64,000 nt of DNA from contig PBMY01000030.1 of NCBI GenBank assembly GCA_002722795.1, positions 39,364-103,363 of the forward strand, in the 5' to 3' direction. Made by a program: the position numbers and the translations under genes. Below, in pieces: positions 25,253 to 33,659 of the stretch. Below the pieces are notes generated by a model. That model worked only from the letters and a program-made list of their open reading frames with translations, was not told the DNA's origin and ran no database searches. Numbering within the stretch: position 1 is the first letter of the stretch; each line of letters starts with the position of its first letter. Source of the DNA: Crocinitomicaceae bacterium. GTDB lineage: Bacteria; Bacteroidota; Bacteroidia; Flavobacteriales_D; Sanyastnellaceae.

Positions 25253-27154
25253 CTAGTCGATAGCTAATCTAATTACAGTTGAAGCATTTCCTTGAGCAAC
25301 CTCCACAAGGTAAACCCCTGAAGAAAAGTCGCTGATATTCATATCCTGAACCATCGCACTTGTTTCAAAATTTAAAAGTATTCTACCACCTAAATCGTAG
25401 AGTTTTACATTGTGTACTCCAGGCCTATCTATTATAAGTTGCACTGTTGAAGTTGAAGGATTTGGATAAAGAGTAACATCTCCTTCGTCAAATGGCTCAT
25501 CAATTCCAACCCAATCTACAAATTCAATATCTGCACAATCAGCAAGATCTGAAGTAGGAACTCTAATGTGTACAATATCATTTAAATCAACCGGATCCTC
25601 ATCTCCACGCACGTGTAAGCCTGGCTCGAAATCTCTTTGGTATATGATTTCAAGGTGCTCATCAACGTCAGGCGAGATGGATCCAAATACAGACTCGTAC
25701 CCATCGTAATCTAAATCTGGTGTTAGGTTACAAGCGTCATCTGAATTCCAAGTCAATCCATTATCAGTTGAATGAACTAAATAGATGTGGCGGTAGTTCT
25801 GCACACCTGTAGTGTACATCTCATTGATTGCAGAGTACGATACAAATAGATCCCCGTCTTCGTTTGAAGCCATACTTGGTATTCCTGCAAGGTTAACATA
25901 GTAAGCAGCAATTTCATCTTCTAAGTCAATACCTCCACTCTCGTCTAAATCGTATGCGTATGCAATAGTTAAAGAACTATCAACTCCATAACTATCGTTC
26001 CAGTACTGAAGACCGTTTGTTCCAGGAAAATAGCTGAAATTATCATCAGTAGTATCAGCGTCCATGTAATACATAGCTCCAAATACCATGTGAACTTGAC
26101 CAAACTGATCTACGTGGATATCTCCTGCTCCGTCTGAATTTAAGTACTCTTGGAAAATACCATCATCATTAAAATCGTAGCCAAGAGAATCAGGTAAACC
26201 TGAATCAATTACATAATTATCAATTGGGAAATCAGCAACAGCTGTGTACTCCCAGTTATCTCCATTGTCATCAGATTGCATAACAAAAGTGTCCATTAAA
26301 TCGTTGAACACTGTGAACGCTACTACACCATTCCTAGCGTGGATTGCATAAGTATCACCGGCAAAACCATTAAATTGAGTAGAGTCCAATTCAGCGAAAG
26401 TATGCATCTCCCAAGTCTCACCAGCATCGAGAGAACGGTAGTATAGAAGTGCACCATCCTGTCCTTGGAATTCTGTTCCTCCATTTCCAATTGGTGTACT
26501 GACACAGATAACATGAATAGTATTTCCATCAGGTCCACCTACCGCAGCTCTAGGCCAAAGGTTTCCAAATGGACCATCCGAAGAAATATAAGACTCTTCC
26601 CACGAGCCGCTTCCAATAGTTCTTTTAGCCATTAATAGTGGAGTATCTATACCTGCATGAGAAATCACCACCTCTTCACCTGAACCTGTGTAAAAAATAG
26701 ACGGCCATCCTGCTCTTTCACTTTCAATACGCTCGTAAGGCTGTTCTCCCCATAGTTCACTAGCAAAATGATTATAGCCTGTTCCTCTATCGTTAAATGG
26801 AGTGATCTCAAGACTCATAATCCAAGCAGCAGATACCGCATCTCCACTTCCAGCCATTCTATCATCAATAGCTGCATTACTTTGAAGGTCGTATTGAGTA
26901 AGACCAATAATCTGTCGTTCTATAACTAACTCTCTTAATTGAACATGTTCAAAATTCTCATTAATTTGAGTGTTAAGAGGATTTTTAGGGACCTCATTGA
27001 ATCCGTCAATTGTATATTGTGGCATGGGTACAGCAATCCTAGCTTCTACAGGAACTTGAGGAATGTCATTAGAAATAAAAGGAGCCTTTTGTTGTGCGCT
27101 AATGCTTAATCCAACGAATAGTAAAGCCCCTACAAATAGTAGTTGTTGTTTCAT
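25253..27154 (-). CDS. Secreted Asp-box/BNR-repeat protein with T9SS type A sorting domain
   Basis: From the ATG at 27154 the 633-aa protein starts with a signal peptide (LLFVGALLFVGLSISAQ); the longer frame to 27238 overlaps psd and has no signal. The middle holds at least three Asp-box motifs (SLDAGETW, SDDNGDNW, STDNGLTW), typical of sialidase-like beta-propellers, and acidic Asp-rich loops. The last 75 residues (VTLYPNPSTSTVQLII, VKLYDLGGRIL, FSSGVYLVEVAQG) are a T9SS type A sorting domain, which sends proteins to the surface through the type IX system. No sialidase catalytic set can be confirmed, so the substrate is open. Confidence 0.85.
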   Translation of the reverse strand: MKQQLLFVGALLFVGLSISAQQKAPFISNDIPQVPVEARIAVPMPQYTIDGFNEVPKNPLNTQINENFEHVQLRELVIERQIIGLTQYDLQSNAAIDDRMAGSGDAVSAAWIMSLEITPFNDRGTGYNHFASELWGEQPYERIESERAGWPSIFYTGSGEEVVISHAGIDTPLLMAKRTIGSGSWEESYISSDGPFGNLWPRAAVGGPDGNTIHVICVSTPIGNGGTEFQGQDGALLYYRSLDAGETWEMHTFAELDSTQFNGFAGDTYAIHARNGVVAFTVFNDLMDTFVMQSDDNGDNWEYTAVADFPIDNYVIDSGLPDSLGYDFNDDGIFQEYLNSDGAGDIHVDQFGQVHMVFGAMYYMDADTTDDNFSYFPGTNGLQYWNDSYGVDSSLTIAYAYDLDESGGIDLEDEIAAYYVNLAGIPSMASNEDGDLFVSYSAINEMYTTGVQNYRHIYLVHSTDNGLTWNSDDACNLTPDLDYDGYESVFGSISPDVDEHLEIIYQRDFEPGLHVRGDEDPVDLNDIVHIRVPTSDLADCADIEFVDWVGIDEPFDEGDVTLYPNPSTSTVQLIIDRPGVHNVKLYDLGGRILLNFETSAMVQDMNISDFSSGVYLVEVAQGNASTVIRLAID

Positions 27155-27218
27155 GAAAGTCAGTTTAATTGGTATTAACCTTACTAAACTAAATAAATAT
27201 TCTAGTTTGATGAAACTT

Positions 27219-27875
27219 TTAATCTGATAATGTGGCAAGAAGAGTTTCTCTTCCTTTCACTTTATCATCAAGGCTTACGTGAATTTCAGCATCAAGTGGA
27301 AGAAATACATCTATGCGTGAGCCAAACTTGATAAATCCAACTTCCTCACCACATTTTACCATATCACCTGGCTGAACATAGTATTTAATTCGTCTAGCAA
27401 CTGCTCCTGCTATCTGTCTGAATAAAACCTCTCCCTTTGAACTTTCCACTACAAGAGTTGTATGCTCATTTTCAGTGCTGCTTTTAGGGTGCCATGCTAC
27501 AAGATATTTGCCAGCGTGATAAACAGCGTATCTCACCAAACCTTCCATTGGAGCCCATTGTACATGAACGTTTAATGGACTCATAAAAATACTCACTTGA
27601 ATTCTTTCGTCCTTAAAGTATTCTGGTTCATGTACCCTTTCAATTACTACAACTTTACCATCACTGGGGCAAGTGATTTGGCCTTCAACATTATTAATAG
27701 ACCTTTTAGGAACGCGAAAGAATTGTGCGAAAAGAATGAAAATAACTACTGCGATTCCAGATGCTATATAAAGCACTATATTTGGAAGTCTTAGAAAAAT
27801 TAATCCAACAATTATTATAAGTGATATCATGATTTCACTTAGTAAAATTGAATACCCTTCCCTGTGTAGCTTCAT
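27219..27875 (-). CDS. psd: Phosphatidylserine decarboxylase family protein
   Basis: This 218-aa proenzyme makes phosphatidylethanolamine. Two N-terminal membrane segments precede the catalytic region, with FMSPLNVHVQWAPMEG, YHAGKYLVAWHPKSSTENEHT and the self-cleavage site FGSRIDVFLP, where the Ser becomes the pyruvoyl group. This is the short class of the family found across Bacteroidota. It overlaps cdsA by 4 nt and ends the rsfS-ftsH-DUF2007-cdsA-psd operon. Confidence 0.93.
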   Translation of the reverse strand: MKLHREGYSILLSEIMISLIIIVGLIFLRLPNIVLYIASGIAVVIFILFAQFFRVPKRSINNVEGQITCPSDGKVVVIERVHEPEYFKDERIQVSIFMSPLNVHVQWAPMEGLVRYAVYHAGKYLVAWHPKSSTENEHTTLVVESSKGEVLFRQIAGAVARRIKYYVQPGDMVKCGEEVGFIKFGSRIDVFLPLDAEIHVSLDDKVKGRETLLATLSD

Positions 27876-28519
27876 TGTGAGATTATGTAGATGACGATAA
27901 ACGTAAAAGGTGCTGAGAGAAGTAATGCGTCAAATCTATCAAGTATTCCACCGTGTCCTGGTAGTAAAGTTCCTGAATCTTTAATGCCTGCTTTTCTTTT
28001 GGCTTTGCTTTCAATAAGGTCAGAAAGTGTAGCAAGAATTCCTATAAATAAGCCCAAGAAAATTCCCAAAGTTCCAATAAATAAATATGCTACTAATGCT
28101 GAAAATAAACTACCTATTAAAGCACCCTCCCAACTTTTTTTGGGCGAAATAATTGGAGACAAACCTTTAGAAATAAACTTCCTACCTAAAGCGATGCCTC
28201 CTAGATATGCAAACGAGTCATTTGCCCATATAACACTTAAAAATGCAACTGTGTTTAACCCGTTGTAACTTCCTGAATCAAATTGAAACACCTGATCTGA
28301 AAAACTGAAAAATCCTAATCCAACAACTGATGCAGCTGTAATCGCTAGTAATACAGAACACAAAAAGGTACCCATAAGGTTTTGTAAGAGTTCTCTAACG
28401 CCCAAAACTGTGACTAATGTCCAAAACAACACCGATGTTTCAAAAGAATAAGAAGTTGCAAAAACCACAACAGCAACTAGCACTACACCTGTAATCGATC
28501 GAGTAATCAATTCACTCAT
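27872..28519 (-). CDS. cdsA: Phosphatidate cytidylyltransferase (compact form)
   Basis: The protein converts phosphatidate and CTP into CDP-diacylglycerol. It has the family signature SKAKRKAGIKDSGTLLPGHGGILDRFDALL and the upstream SPKKSWEGALIGSL, with several membrane helices. At 215 aa it is about 50-70 residues shorter than usual (about 265-290); the missing part seems to be in the N-terminal membrane region, while the catalytic half is complete. It overlaps the DUF2007 gene and psd by 4 nt each, so expression with psd is coupled. Confidence 0.92.
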   Translation of the reverse strand: MSELITRSITGVVLVAVVVFATSYSFETSVLFWTLVTVLGVRELLQNLMGTFLCSVLLAITAASVVGLGFFSFSDQVFQFDSGSYNGLNTVAFLSVIWANDSFAYLGGIALGRKFISKGLSPIISPKKSWEGALIGSLFSALVAYLFIGTLGIFLGLFIGILATLSDLIESKAKRKAGIKDSGTLLPGHGGILDRFDALLLSAPFTFIVIYIISQ

Positions 28520-28722
28520 TGTACTAGAATTTTAGAAGCCCTTTCAGCGTATTCCTCGGGAATATTTAAATCAACTTCAACTGAAGCAAAACCTACACCG
28601 CTGTAGCTACTGCATTGTCTGTTTACAAGAACGCAAGGGATATCATGTTCTTCTAAAAGTATTTTGCGCATTTCAACTCCAGGAACAAAGGAATCACTAT
28701 ATACCGTGATCCAATTCGTCAT
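28516..28722 (-). CDS. DUF2007 family protein (putative signal-transducing protein)
   Basis: The 68-aa protein shows WITVYSDSFVPGVEMRKILLEEHDIPCVLVN and ends with VDLNIPEEYAERASKILVQ. This is the pattern of DUF2007, small ferredoxin-like proteins resembling the regulatory fold near PII proteins. The role is unknown. It overlaps ftsH and cdsA by 4 nt each, which supports it as a genuine operon member. Confidence 0.85.
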   Translation of the reverse strand: MTNWITVYSDSFVPGVEMRKILLEEHDIPCVLVNRQCSSYSGVGFASVEVDLNIPEEYAERASKILVQ

Positions 28723-30716
28723 TCCTCTGTTGATTCAGTTTCGTCTTTAGAATCAGAAACTTCACTAGGTCTTGGACCTAATATCTTTTCTACATCTTCT
28801 TTATAAATCACTTCATGTTGAAGTAGTTCACTTGCAAGAGCATCTAGTTTGCTTCTATTTGAAACAAGAATTTGTTTTGCCTTTGTATAAGCCTTTTCAA
28901 TAACAGCGCTCACTTCTTCATCGATGATTTTTGCTGTAGCATCAGAATAGGGTTTTGTAAATGTTGCATCACCTCTTGAGTCATAGTAACTGATGTTACC
29001 TATCTTTTCATTGAGTCCGTAAACAGTAACCATAGCTGAAGCTTGACGTGTTACCTTTTCTAGATCACTCAATGCACCAGTAGAGATGGTGCCAAACACA
29101 ACTTGCTCAGCAGCTCTTCCACCTAGAGCAGCACACATCTCATGAAAAATCTGTTCAGTTGTTGTAATCTTGCGCTCATGAGGCATATACCATGCAGCAC
29201 CAAGACTTTGGCCTCTAGGAACAATACTAACCTTTACAAGAGGTGAAGCAAATTCCATTAGCCAACTTACAATTGCATGGCCAGCTTCGTGAAATGCAAT
29301 AGTCTTTTTTTCTTCAGGTGTAATTACTCTAGAACGCTTTTCAAGACCACCAACAATTCTATCTATCGCTTCGTCAAAATCCTTATGACTAACTGTCTTC
29401 TTACTTGTTCTTGCGGCAAATAATGCAGCTTCGTTACAGACGTTTGCGATATCCGCACCACTGAATCCAGGGGTTTGGTTTGCAAGCTTCTCAATATCAA
29501 CAGTTTTATCCAATTTAATGGGCTTGAGGTGAACTTGGAAAATAGCTTTCCTTTCATTCACATCCGGCATATCAACTATAATCTGTCTATCAAAACGACC
29601 TGCACGCATTAAAGCTTTGTCCAATACGTCTGCTCTATTTGTTGCAGCAAGAATAATTACTCCTGAGTTCGTGCCAAACCCGTCCATCTCTGTCAAGAGT
29701 TGATTTAGAGTATTCTCTCTCTCGTCGTTAGAACTAAAGTTTGCATTTTTTCCACGAGCTCTACCTATTGCATCAATCTCATCAATAAAAATAATGGCAG
29801 GTGCCTTTTCTTTTGCCTGCTTAAATAGGTCTCTAACCCTAGAAGCTCCAACTCCAACAAACATTTCAACGAAGTCAGAACCACTTAGACTGAAAAAAGG
29901 AACGTTCGCCTCTCCTGCTACAGCTTTAGCAAGTAAGGTTTTGCCGGTCCCTGGAGGGCCTACAAGAAGTGCTCCTGTTGGTATTTTGGCACCTAGTTTT
30001 GTATACTTTTCTGGATGCATAAGGAAGTCAACAATCTCTTCAAGCTCCTCCTTTGCTTCATCTACACCCGCTACATCTTTAAAAGTAACATGGGTGGAAT
30101 CACCCTTTTCAAATACTTTAGCCTTTGACTTTCCAATGCTGAATATTTGATTACCACCGGGGGCACCACCACCCATTCTACGCATGATAAACATCCAAAC
30201 TGCTATCATTAAGAATAAGAAGAAAATCCATGAGAACATCTGTTGGCCCCATTCATTTATAGGTTCGTATTTAGAAGAAAACTTATATTCCTCTTGTAGA
30301 GATTTAAAATCCTCTAAGTATCCATCGCCAGGAGGCATTGAGAACCATCTATCTGGACCTTGATCATAGAGGTTGTTCATGATTGAACTACCATCATCTC
30401 TCATACCATCACTAATAGTAGCCTTTCCTTTTTCATTTAAGAAAACCTGGTATGTATGGCCATCGTGAGTAACCTTTTCTACCTCTTGTCTTTCAACAAA
30501 ATCTTTGAATTCAGAAAATTGAATCTCTTTACCGCCGCCCTTAGAATTCATAAATATCATGGCAATTAAAGACAATCCCACAATACCATAAATCCAATAA
30601 AAATTAATCGATCCACCTTTTGGTAGTTCAGGGGATTTATTTGGACGACGCTTTTTGGCCTTACTATTTGCTCTATTAGTCTTCTTAGACGCTACTTTTT
30701 TCTTTCCCTTACTCAT
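28719..30716 (-). CDS. ftsH: ATP-dependent zinc metalloprotease FtsH
   Basis: From the ATG at 30716 the protein has 665 aa. The earlier in-frame ATG at 30755 would overlap rsfS and is less likely. After a basic Lys/Arg-rich head come two membrane segments around a periplasmic domain, the AAA+ module with Walker A GPPGTGKT (about residues 252-259), Walker [12 protein letters not shown] and the SRH, and a zinc protease domain with HEAGH (about 472-476). FtsH degrades membrane and regulatory proteins. It starts 4 nt after rsfS and is followed by DUF2007 with a 4-nt overlap. Confidence 0.97.
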   Translation of the reverse strand: MSKGKKKVASKKTNRANSKAKKRRPNKSPELPKGGSINFYWIYGIVGLSLIAMIFMNSKGGGKEIQFSEFKDFVERQEVEKVTHDGHTYQVFLNEKGKATISDGMRDDGSSIMNNLYDQGPDRWFSMPPGDGYLEDFKSLQEEYKFSSKYEPINEWGQQMFSWIFFLFLMIAVWMFIMRRMGGGAPGGNQIFSIGKSKAKVFEKGDSTHVTFKDVAGVDEAKEELEEIVDFLMHPEKYTKLGAKIPTGALLVGPPGTGKTLLAKAVAGEANVPFFSLSGSDFVEMFVGVGASRVRDLFKQAKEKAPAIIFIDEIDAIGRARGKNANFSSNDERENTLNQLLTEMDGFGTNSGVIILAATNRADVLDKALMRAGRFDRQIIVDMPDVNERKAIFQVHLKPIKLDKTVDIEKLANQTPGFSGADIANVCNEAALFAARTSKKTVSHKDFDEAIDRIVGGLEKRSRVITPEEKKTIAFHEAGHAIVSWLMEFASPLVKVSIVPRGQSLGAAWYMPHERKITTTEQIFHEMCAALGGRAAEQVVFGTISTGALSDLEKVTRQASAMVTVYGLNEKIGNISYYDSRGDATFTKPYSDATAKIIDEEVSAVIEKAYTKAKQILVSNRSKLDALASELLQHEVIYKEDVEKILGPRPSEVSDSKDETESTEE

Positions 30717-30720
30717 GTTA

Positions 30721-31092
30721 CTACACTGTTTCAATTTTTCTAATATCTGCGTCACCCCAGAGTTCTTCTAGAGCGTAACGAGTTCTTGCTTCCTCGTGAA
30801 AAATGTGAACGACAACATCAAAGTAATCGAGAATAGTCCATTCTCCATTACGCAGACCTTGGACACTTACTGGCTTTTCGCTCAAATTCTCCCAACAAAA
30901 CTTCTCAACTGAATTAGCTAAAGCTTGGACTTGGGTATGGCTAGAACCATGAACTATGACAAAGAAAGAAGAGATTGCGTATGCAACCGACTGTAAGTCG
31001 ACAACAGTGATTTCATGTCCCTTTACGGCGTCAAGCCCCTTTATTACTGCGTCGAGTAAAGTTTCCGGCGGTGGAGTCGTCAAATTTTTCAT
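30721..31092 (-). CDS. rsfS: Ribosome silencing factor
   Basis: The 123-aa RsfS/Iojap protein binds ribosomal protein L14 and blocks subunit joining under poor conditions. Visible motifs are DAVIKGLDAVKGHEITVVDL, SSFFVIVHGSSHTQVQALANSV and WTILDYFDVVVHIFHEEARTRYALEELWGDA. Length and motifs match the family. It leads the ftsH-cdsA-psd operon and diverges from birA with only 12 nt between the start codons. Confidence 0.95.
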   Translation of the reverse strand: MKNLTTPPPETLLDAVIKGLDAVKGHEITVVDLQSVAYAISSFFVIVHGSSHTQVQALANSVEKFCWENLSEKPVSVQGLRNGEWTILDYFDVVVHIFHEEARTRYALEELWGDADIRKIETV

Positions 31093-31104
31093 TCACAGAA
31101 TTGA

Positions 31105-31974
31105 ATGCCAAAGTTACTACTTTTGACAGACAGTATGGTTCACAATGAAAGTGAAATAGAATCGCGTCATGGCAGGCTATTGAGAGTCTATCTAACTGAA
31201 GTTGAAAGCACCAACACTTATGCTGCTCAATTACTCAGATCTAACGCAGATAAATTCACGGATAAAATTGGTTTTTTAGTTTCCACTTCATACCAAACCT
31301 CAGGGAGAGGTCAAAGAGGTAATGTTTGGTCTTCATTACCTGATCAGGATCTTGCAATGACATGGGTTGTTCTAAAACCTCCTCATGTAAGTGCAACTAT
31401 ATTTAACATGGCAGCAGCTCTAGCAACTTGCAAGGGCATAAAAAAGACAATTCACTACGCTTGTGGATTTGACCTGCCTAGTGCATCGATAGCAGTAAAA
31501 TGGCCTAACGATGTTATGTTTTGGACTAACTTGGAATGGCGCAAGGTTGCGGGAATACTAGTTGAAAATCAGTGGCGTGGCGAAACATGGACAGCATCTT
31601 TCGTGGGTATTGGAGTCAATGTCATGTCTCGTAGAATATCGAGAGCATTTAACGCGATAAGTATATCTGAAGTTGTAGGAAAATACCTGAAGCCTAAAGA
31701 TCTAGAAATTCCAATTCTTGAATTACTTCTAGATTATATTGACCTACTTGGTAAAGATGGAGGGGATGAGAAAATAGTTGAGCAATTCAATAATGAGCTC
31801 TACGGGCTTGGTGAAGAAAGACAGTACATTGTAAATGGAGAAAATCACATTGGAGCTCTCCTTAAAATAGATTCTAACGGATTGGGGGAGTTTAAGTGGA
31901 AAGATGCAAATCCTCCCAAGTCAAAACTTCACGCCTCAGAGGTTAAGTGGATATTTTGCAATCATACCTTTTGA
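31105..31974 (+). CDS. birA: Biotin--[acetyl-CoA-carboxylase] ligase
   Basis: The 289-aa BirA transfers biotin to the carrier protein of acetyl-CoA carboxylase. Motifs are EVESTNTYAAQLL, TSYQTSGRGQRGNVW (the biotinyl-AMP loop), AVKWPNDVMF, and RKVAGILVEN. There is no N-terminal winged-helix DNA-binding domain, so it is not a repressor as in E. coli. The N-terminal 25 residues before RLLRVYLTEVEST are not conserved-looking, and an internal ATG at 31135 is possible. The 3' end overlaps the convergent SRPBCC gene by 39 nt. Confidence 0.92.
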   Translation: MPKLLLLTDSMVHNESEIESRHGRLLRVYLTEVESTNTYAAQLLRSNADKFTDKIGFLVSTSYQTSGRGQRGNVWSSLPDQDLAMTWVVLKPPHVSATIFNMAAALATCKGIKKTIHYACGFDLPSASIAVKWPNDVMFWTNLEWRKVAGILVENQWRGETWTASFVGIGVNVMSRRISRAFNAISISEVVGKYLKPKDLEIPILELLLDYIDLLGKDGGDEKIVEQFNNELYGLGEERQYIVNGENHIGALLKIDSNGLGEFKWKDANPPKSKLHASEVKWIFCNHTF

Positions 31975-32352
31975 TATCTCATCAAAAAGACTCTTCAGTG
32001 CAGGCTCAACCATCATTCTAGTAAATGGATTAACCTCTGCTTCTGATCGAACAAAACAAGAACAACCAGCTTTTGTAGAAGAAGCTTTTACTTCAAGTGA
32101 AAATTTAATTGGTGTTGGTGCAACAGTATTCATTTTTAAGATTATATCACTAGAGTGAGCTGAAGAATCCATTACTAAATGGATTAATACTCCTCCTGTT
32201 ACTTTAAATGAACACTTAGCTCCGTTAGCTAAAAAATCCTTCACTGTTCCTTCTGGAAATAGCTTCTCAAGGTTTTCAAGGTTAGTTATTTCTTCTGCGA
32301 GGTCTGCTTTGGAAACTCCCAGCTCTACTGTTGGTCCTACAAATTCTACCAT
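31936..32352 (-). CDS. SRPBCC-type ligand-binding protein
   Basis: Starting at MVEFVGPTVELG (32352) the protein has 138 aa; this start lies 1 nt behind the pyrE stop. Sequence features include VSKADLAEEITNLENLEKLFPEGTVKDF, alternating beta strands (IHLVMDSS, IKFSLEVKAS) and a long C-terminal helix, fitting a START/SRPBCC-like fold. No catalytic residues are visible. It is paired with pyrE, and the same pair is widespread in Bacteroidota. A start at 32373 would overlap pyrE by 20 nt. Confidence 0.75.
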   Translation of the reverse strand: MVEFVGPTVELGVSKADLAEEITNLENLEKLFPEGTVKDFLANGAKCSFKVTGGVLIHLVMDSSAHSSDIILKMNTVAPTPIKFSLEVKASSTKAGCSCFVRSEAEVNPFTRMMVEPALKSLFDEISKGMIAKYPLNL

Positions 32353-32353
32353 C

Positions 32354-33007
32354 TTATTTATCTCTTGATTCACTCCATGCCATTGGGTCAGAAGACCAAG
32401 AATCTAAATCTTCTTTTTGTACTTCATTTATATAACCAGATTTAGAAGCCTCCTCAAGCATAGTTGGGTAGTCAGTTAGTGTGACGTATTGACATTCGCT
32501 CTCCTTAAACCTCTGAACAGCGTCGGGAAAGCCGTAAGTAAAGAATGCAAGAAGGCCCTTCACCTCGAGTCCAGCTTCGCGCAAAGCATCAACAGCAGAC
32601 AAACTGCTCTTTCCAGTAGAAATCAAATCCTCGATAACAAATACTGAAGAAATACCGCTGTAATCGCCTTCTATTCTTTGACCTGTTCCATGGGCTTTAG
32701 CTGATGATCTTACGTAGATGAAAGGAAGACCTAGTTCCTGTGCGATTAAAGCACCAAGAGCTATTCCACCAGTTGCCACTCCAGCAATTGCTTCTAACCT
32801 ACCAAATCTTTCATCAATCTGATCTGTCGCAAGTTGACGAACAAATGTTCTGATTTCCGGATGGCTTAGGATTCGTCTGTTATCACAGTAGATAGGAGAC
32901 TTTCTACCACTAGCCCATGTAAAAGGATTTTCAGGTGATAGCTGAATTGCTTTGATTCGAAGCAGAAATTCAGCTACCTTACGTTTATTCTCACCGCTAT
33001 TCGACAT
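32354..33007 (-). CDS. pyrE: Orotate phosphoribosyltransferase
   Basis: The 217-aa enzyme makes OMP from orotate and PRPP in pyrimidine synthesis. The PRPP loop is VFVIEDLISTGKSSLSAVDALREAG; the flexible loop region with Lys is SSAKAHGTGQRIEG, and the N-terminal AIQLSPENPFTWASGRKSPIYCDNR is typical. The start codon overlaps that of the divergent NUDIX gene in a CATG at 33005-33008. It is followed after 1 nt by the SRPBCC-type gene. Confidence 0.95.
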   Translation of the reverse strand: MSNSGENKRKVAEFLLRIKAIQLSPENPFTWASGRKSPIYCDNRRILSHPEIRTFVRQLATDQIDERFGRLEAIAGVATGGIALGALIAQELGLPFIYVRSSAKAHGTGQRIEGDYSGISSVFVIEDLISTGKSSLSAVDALREAGLEVKGLLAFFTYGFPDAVQRFKESECQYVTLTDYPTMLEEASKSGYINEVQKEDLDSWSSDPMAWSESRDK

Positions 33008-33659
33008 GACACAAAGGTACGTTGTATTTATTCTGAACCGCCGCGTTAGTTTTCACCAAATGGAGACTGAGGCGAAGGGTGTCAAAGGTGGTCCTTTGAC
33101 GTATTGGAACCCAGATAAAAAAATGCTCAAGAATCTAACGAAATTTCTGAAAGCTAACCCATTGGTAAGGCATGTGGAAATCCACAGCGACGACATTGAA
33201 AGGACTTGGATGACATATTGCATGAACTACTTTGAAGTAGTTTCAGCTGGAGGAGTAGTGGTAAATCAGCTCGGAAACATACTTTGGATTTTGCGAAACG
33301 GACATTGGGATATCCCCAAGGGGAAAGTAGAGATGGGTGAAAAGCTAGAAGAAGCAGCTTTGAGAGAAGTGACAGAAGAAACAGGAATTAGTAATATCAA
33401 AATCACCGACGATCTCATCACAACTTACCACACGTACGAGATAGAAGGCGTGGTGCATTTAAAAACTACTTTTTGGTATGCAATGGAGCATGAAATGGGA
33501 GATACAAAAGGGATTCCTCAGGAAATAGAGGGTATCACTGAGGTAAGGTGGATGAAGCTTCCTGTTGATGATAAGATTTGGTCTAGCTCTTTTAGAAGCA
33601 TTCGCATGGTGATTGATTCCGCTATAGAAAAATCTGCTTTACTTAGGAAGGGTCTCTAA
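33006..33659 (+). CDS. NUDIX hydrolase with N-terminal extension
   Basis: From the ATG at 33006 the protein has 217 aa. An N-terminal segment (YVVFILNRRVSF) is followed by VRHVEIHSDDIERTWMTYCMNYFEVVSAGGVVVN, then the NUDIX box GKVEMGEKLEEAALREVTEETGI and a C-terminal sheet. The same arrangement (small N-terminal domain and NUDIX) lies opposite pyrE in many Bacteroidota, supporting this start over one 54 nt upstream. The substrate, probably a nucleotide or phosphorylated compound, is not predictable. Its 3' end overlaps the opposite gene by 21 nt. Confidence 0.88.
   Translation: MTQRYVVFILNRRVSFHQMETEAKGVKGGPLTYWNPDKKMLKNLTKFLKANPLVRHVEIHSDDIERTWMTYCMNYFEVVSAGGVVVNQLGNILWILRNGHWDIPKGKVEMGEKLEEAALREVTEETGISNIKITDDLITTYHTYEIEGVVHLKTTFWYAMEHEMGDTKGIPQEIEGITEVRWMKLPVDDKIWSSSFRSIRMVIDSAIEKSALLRKGL

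Noticed and set aside
27155..27238. 28-residue extension of the T9SS protein
   Set aside because: It would overlap psd and place the signal peptide internally.
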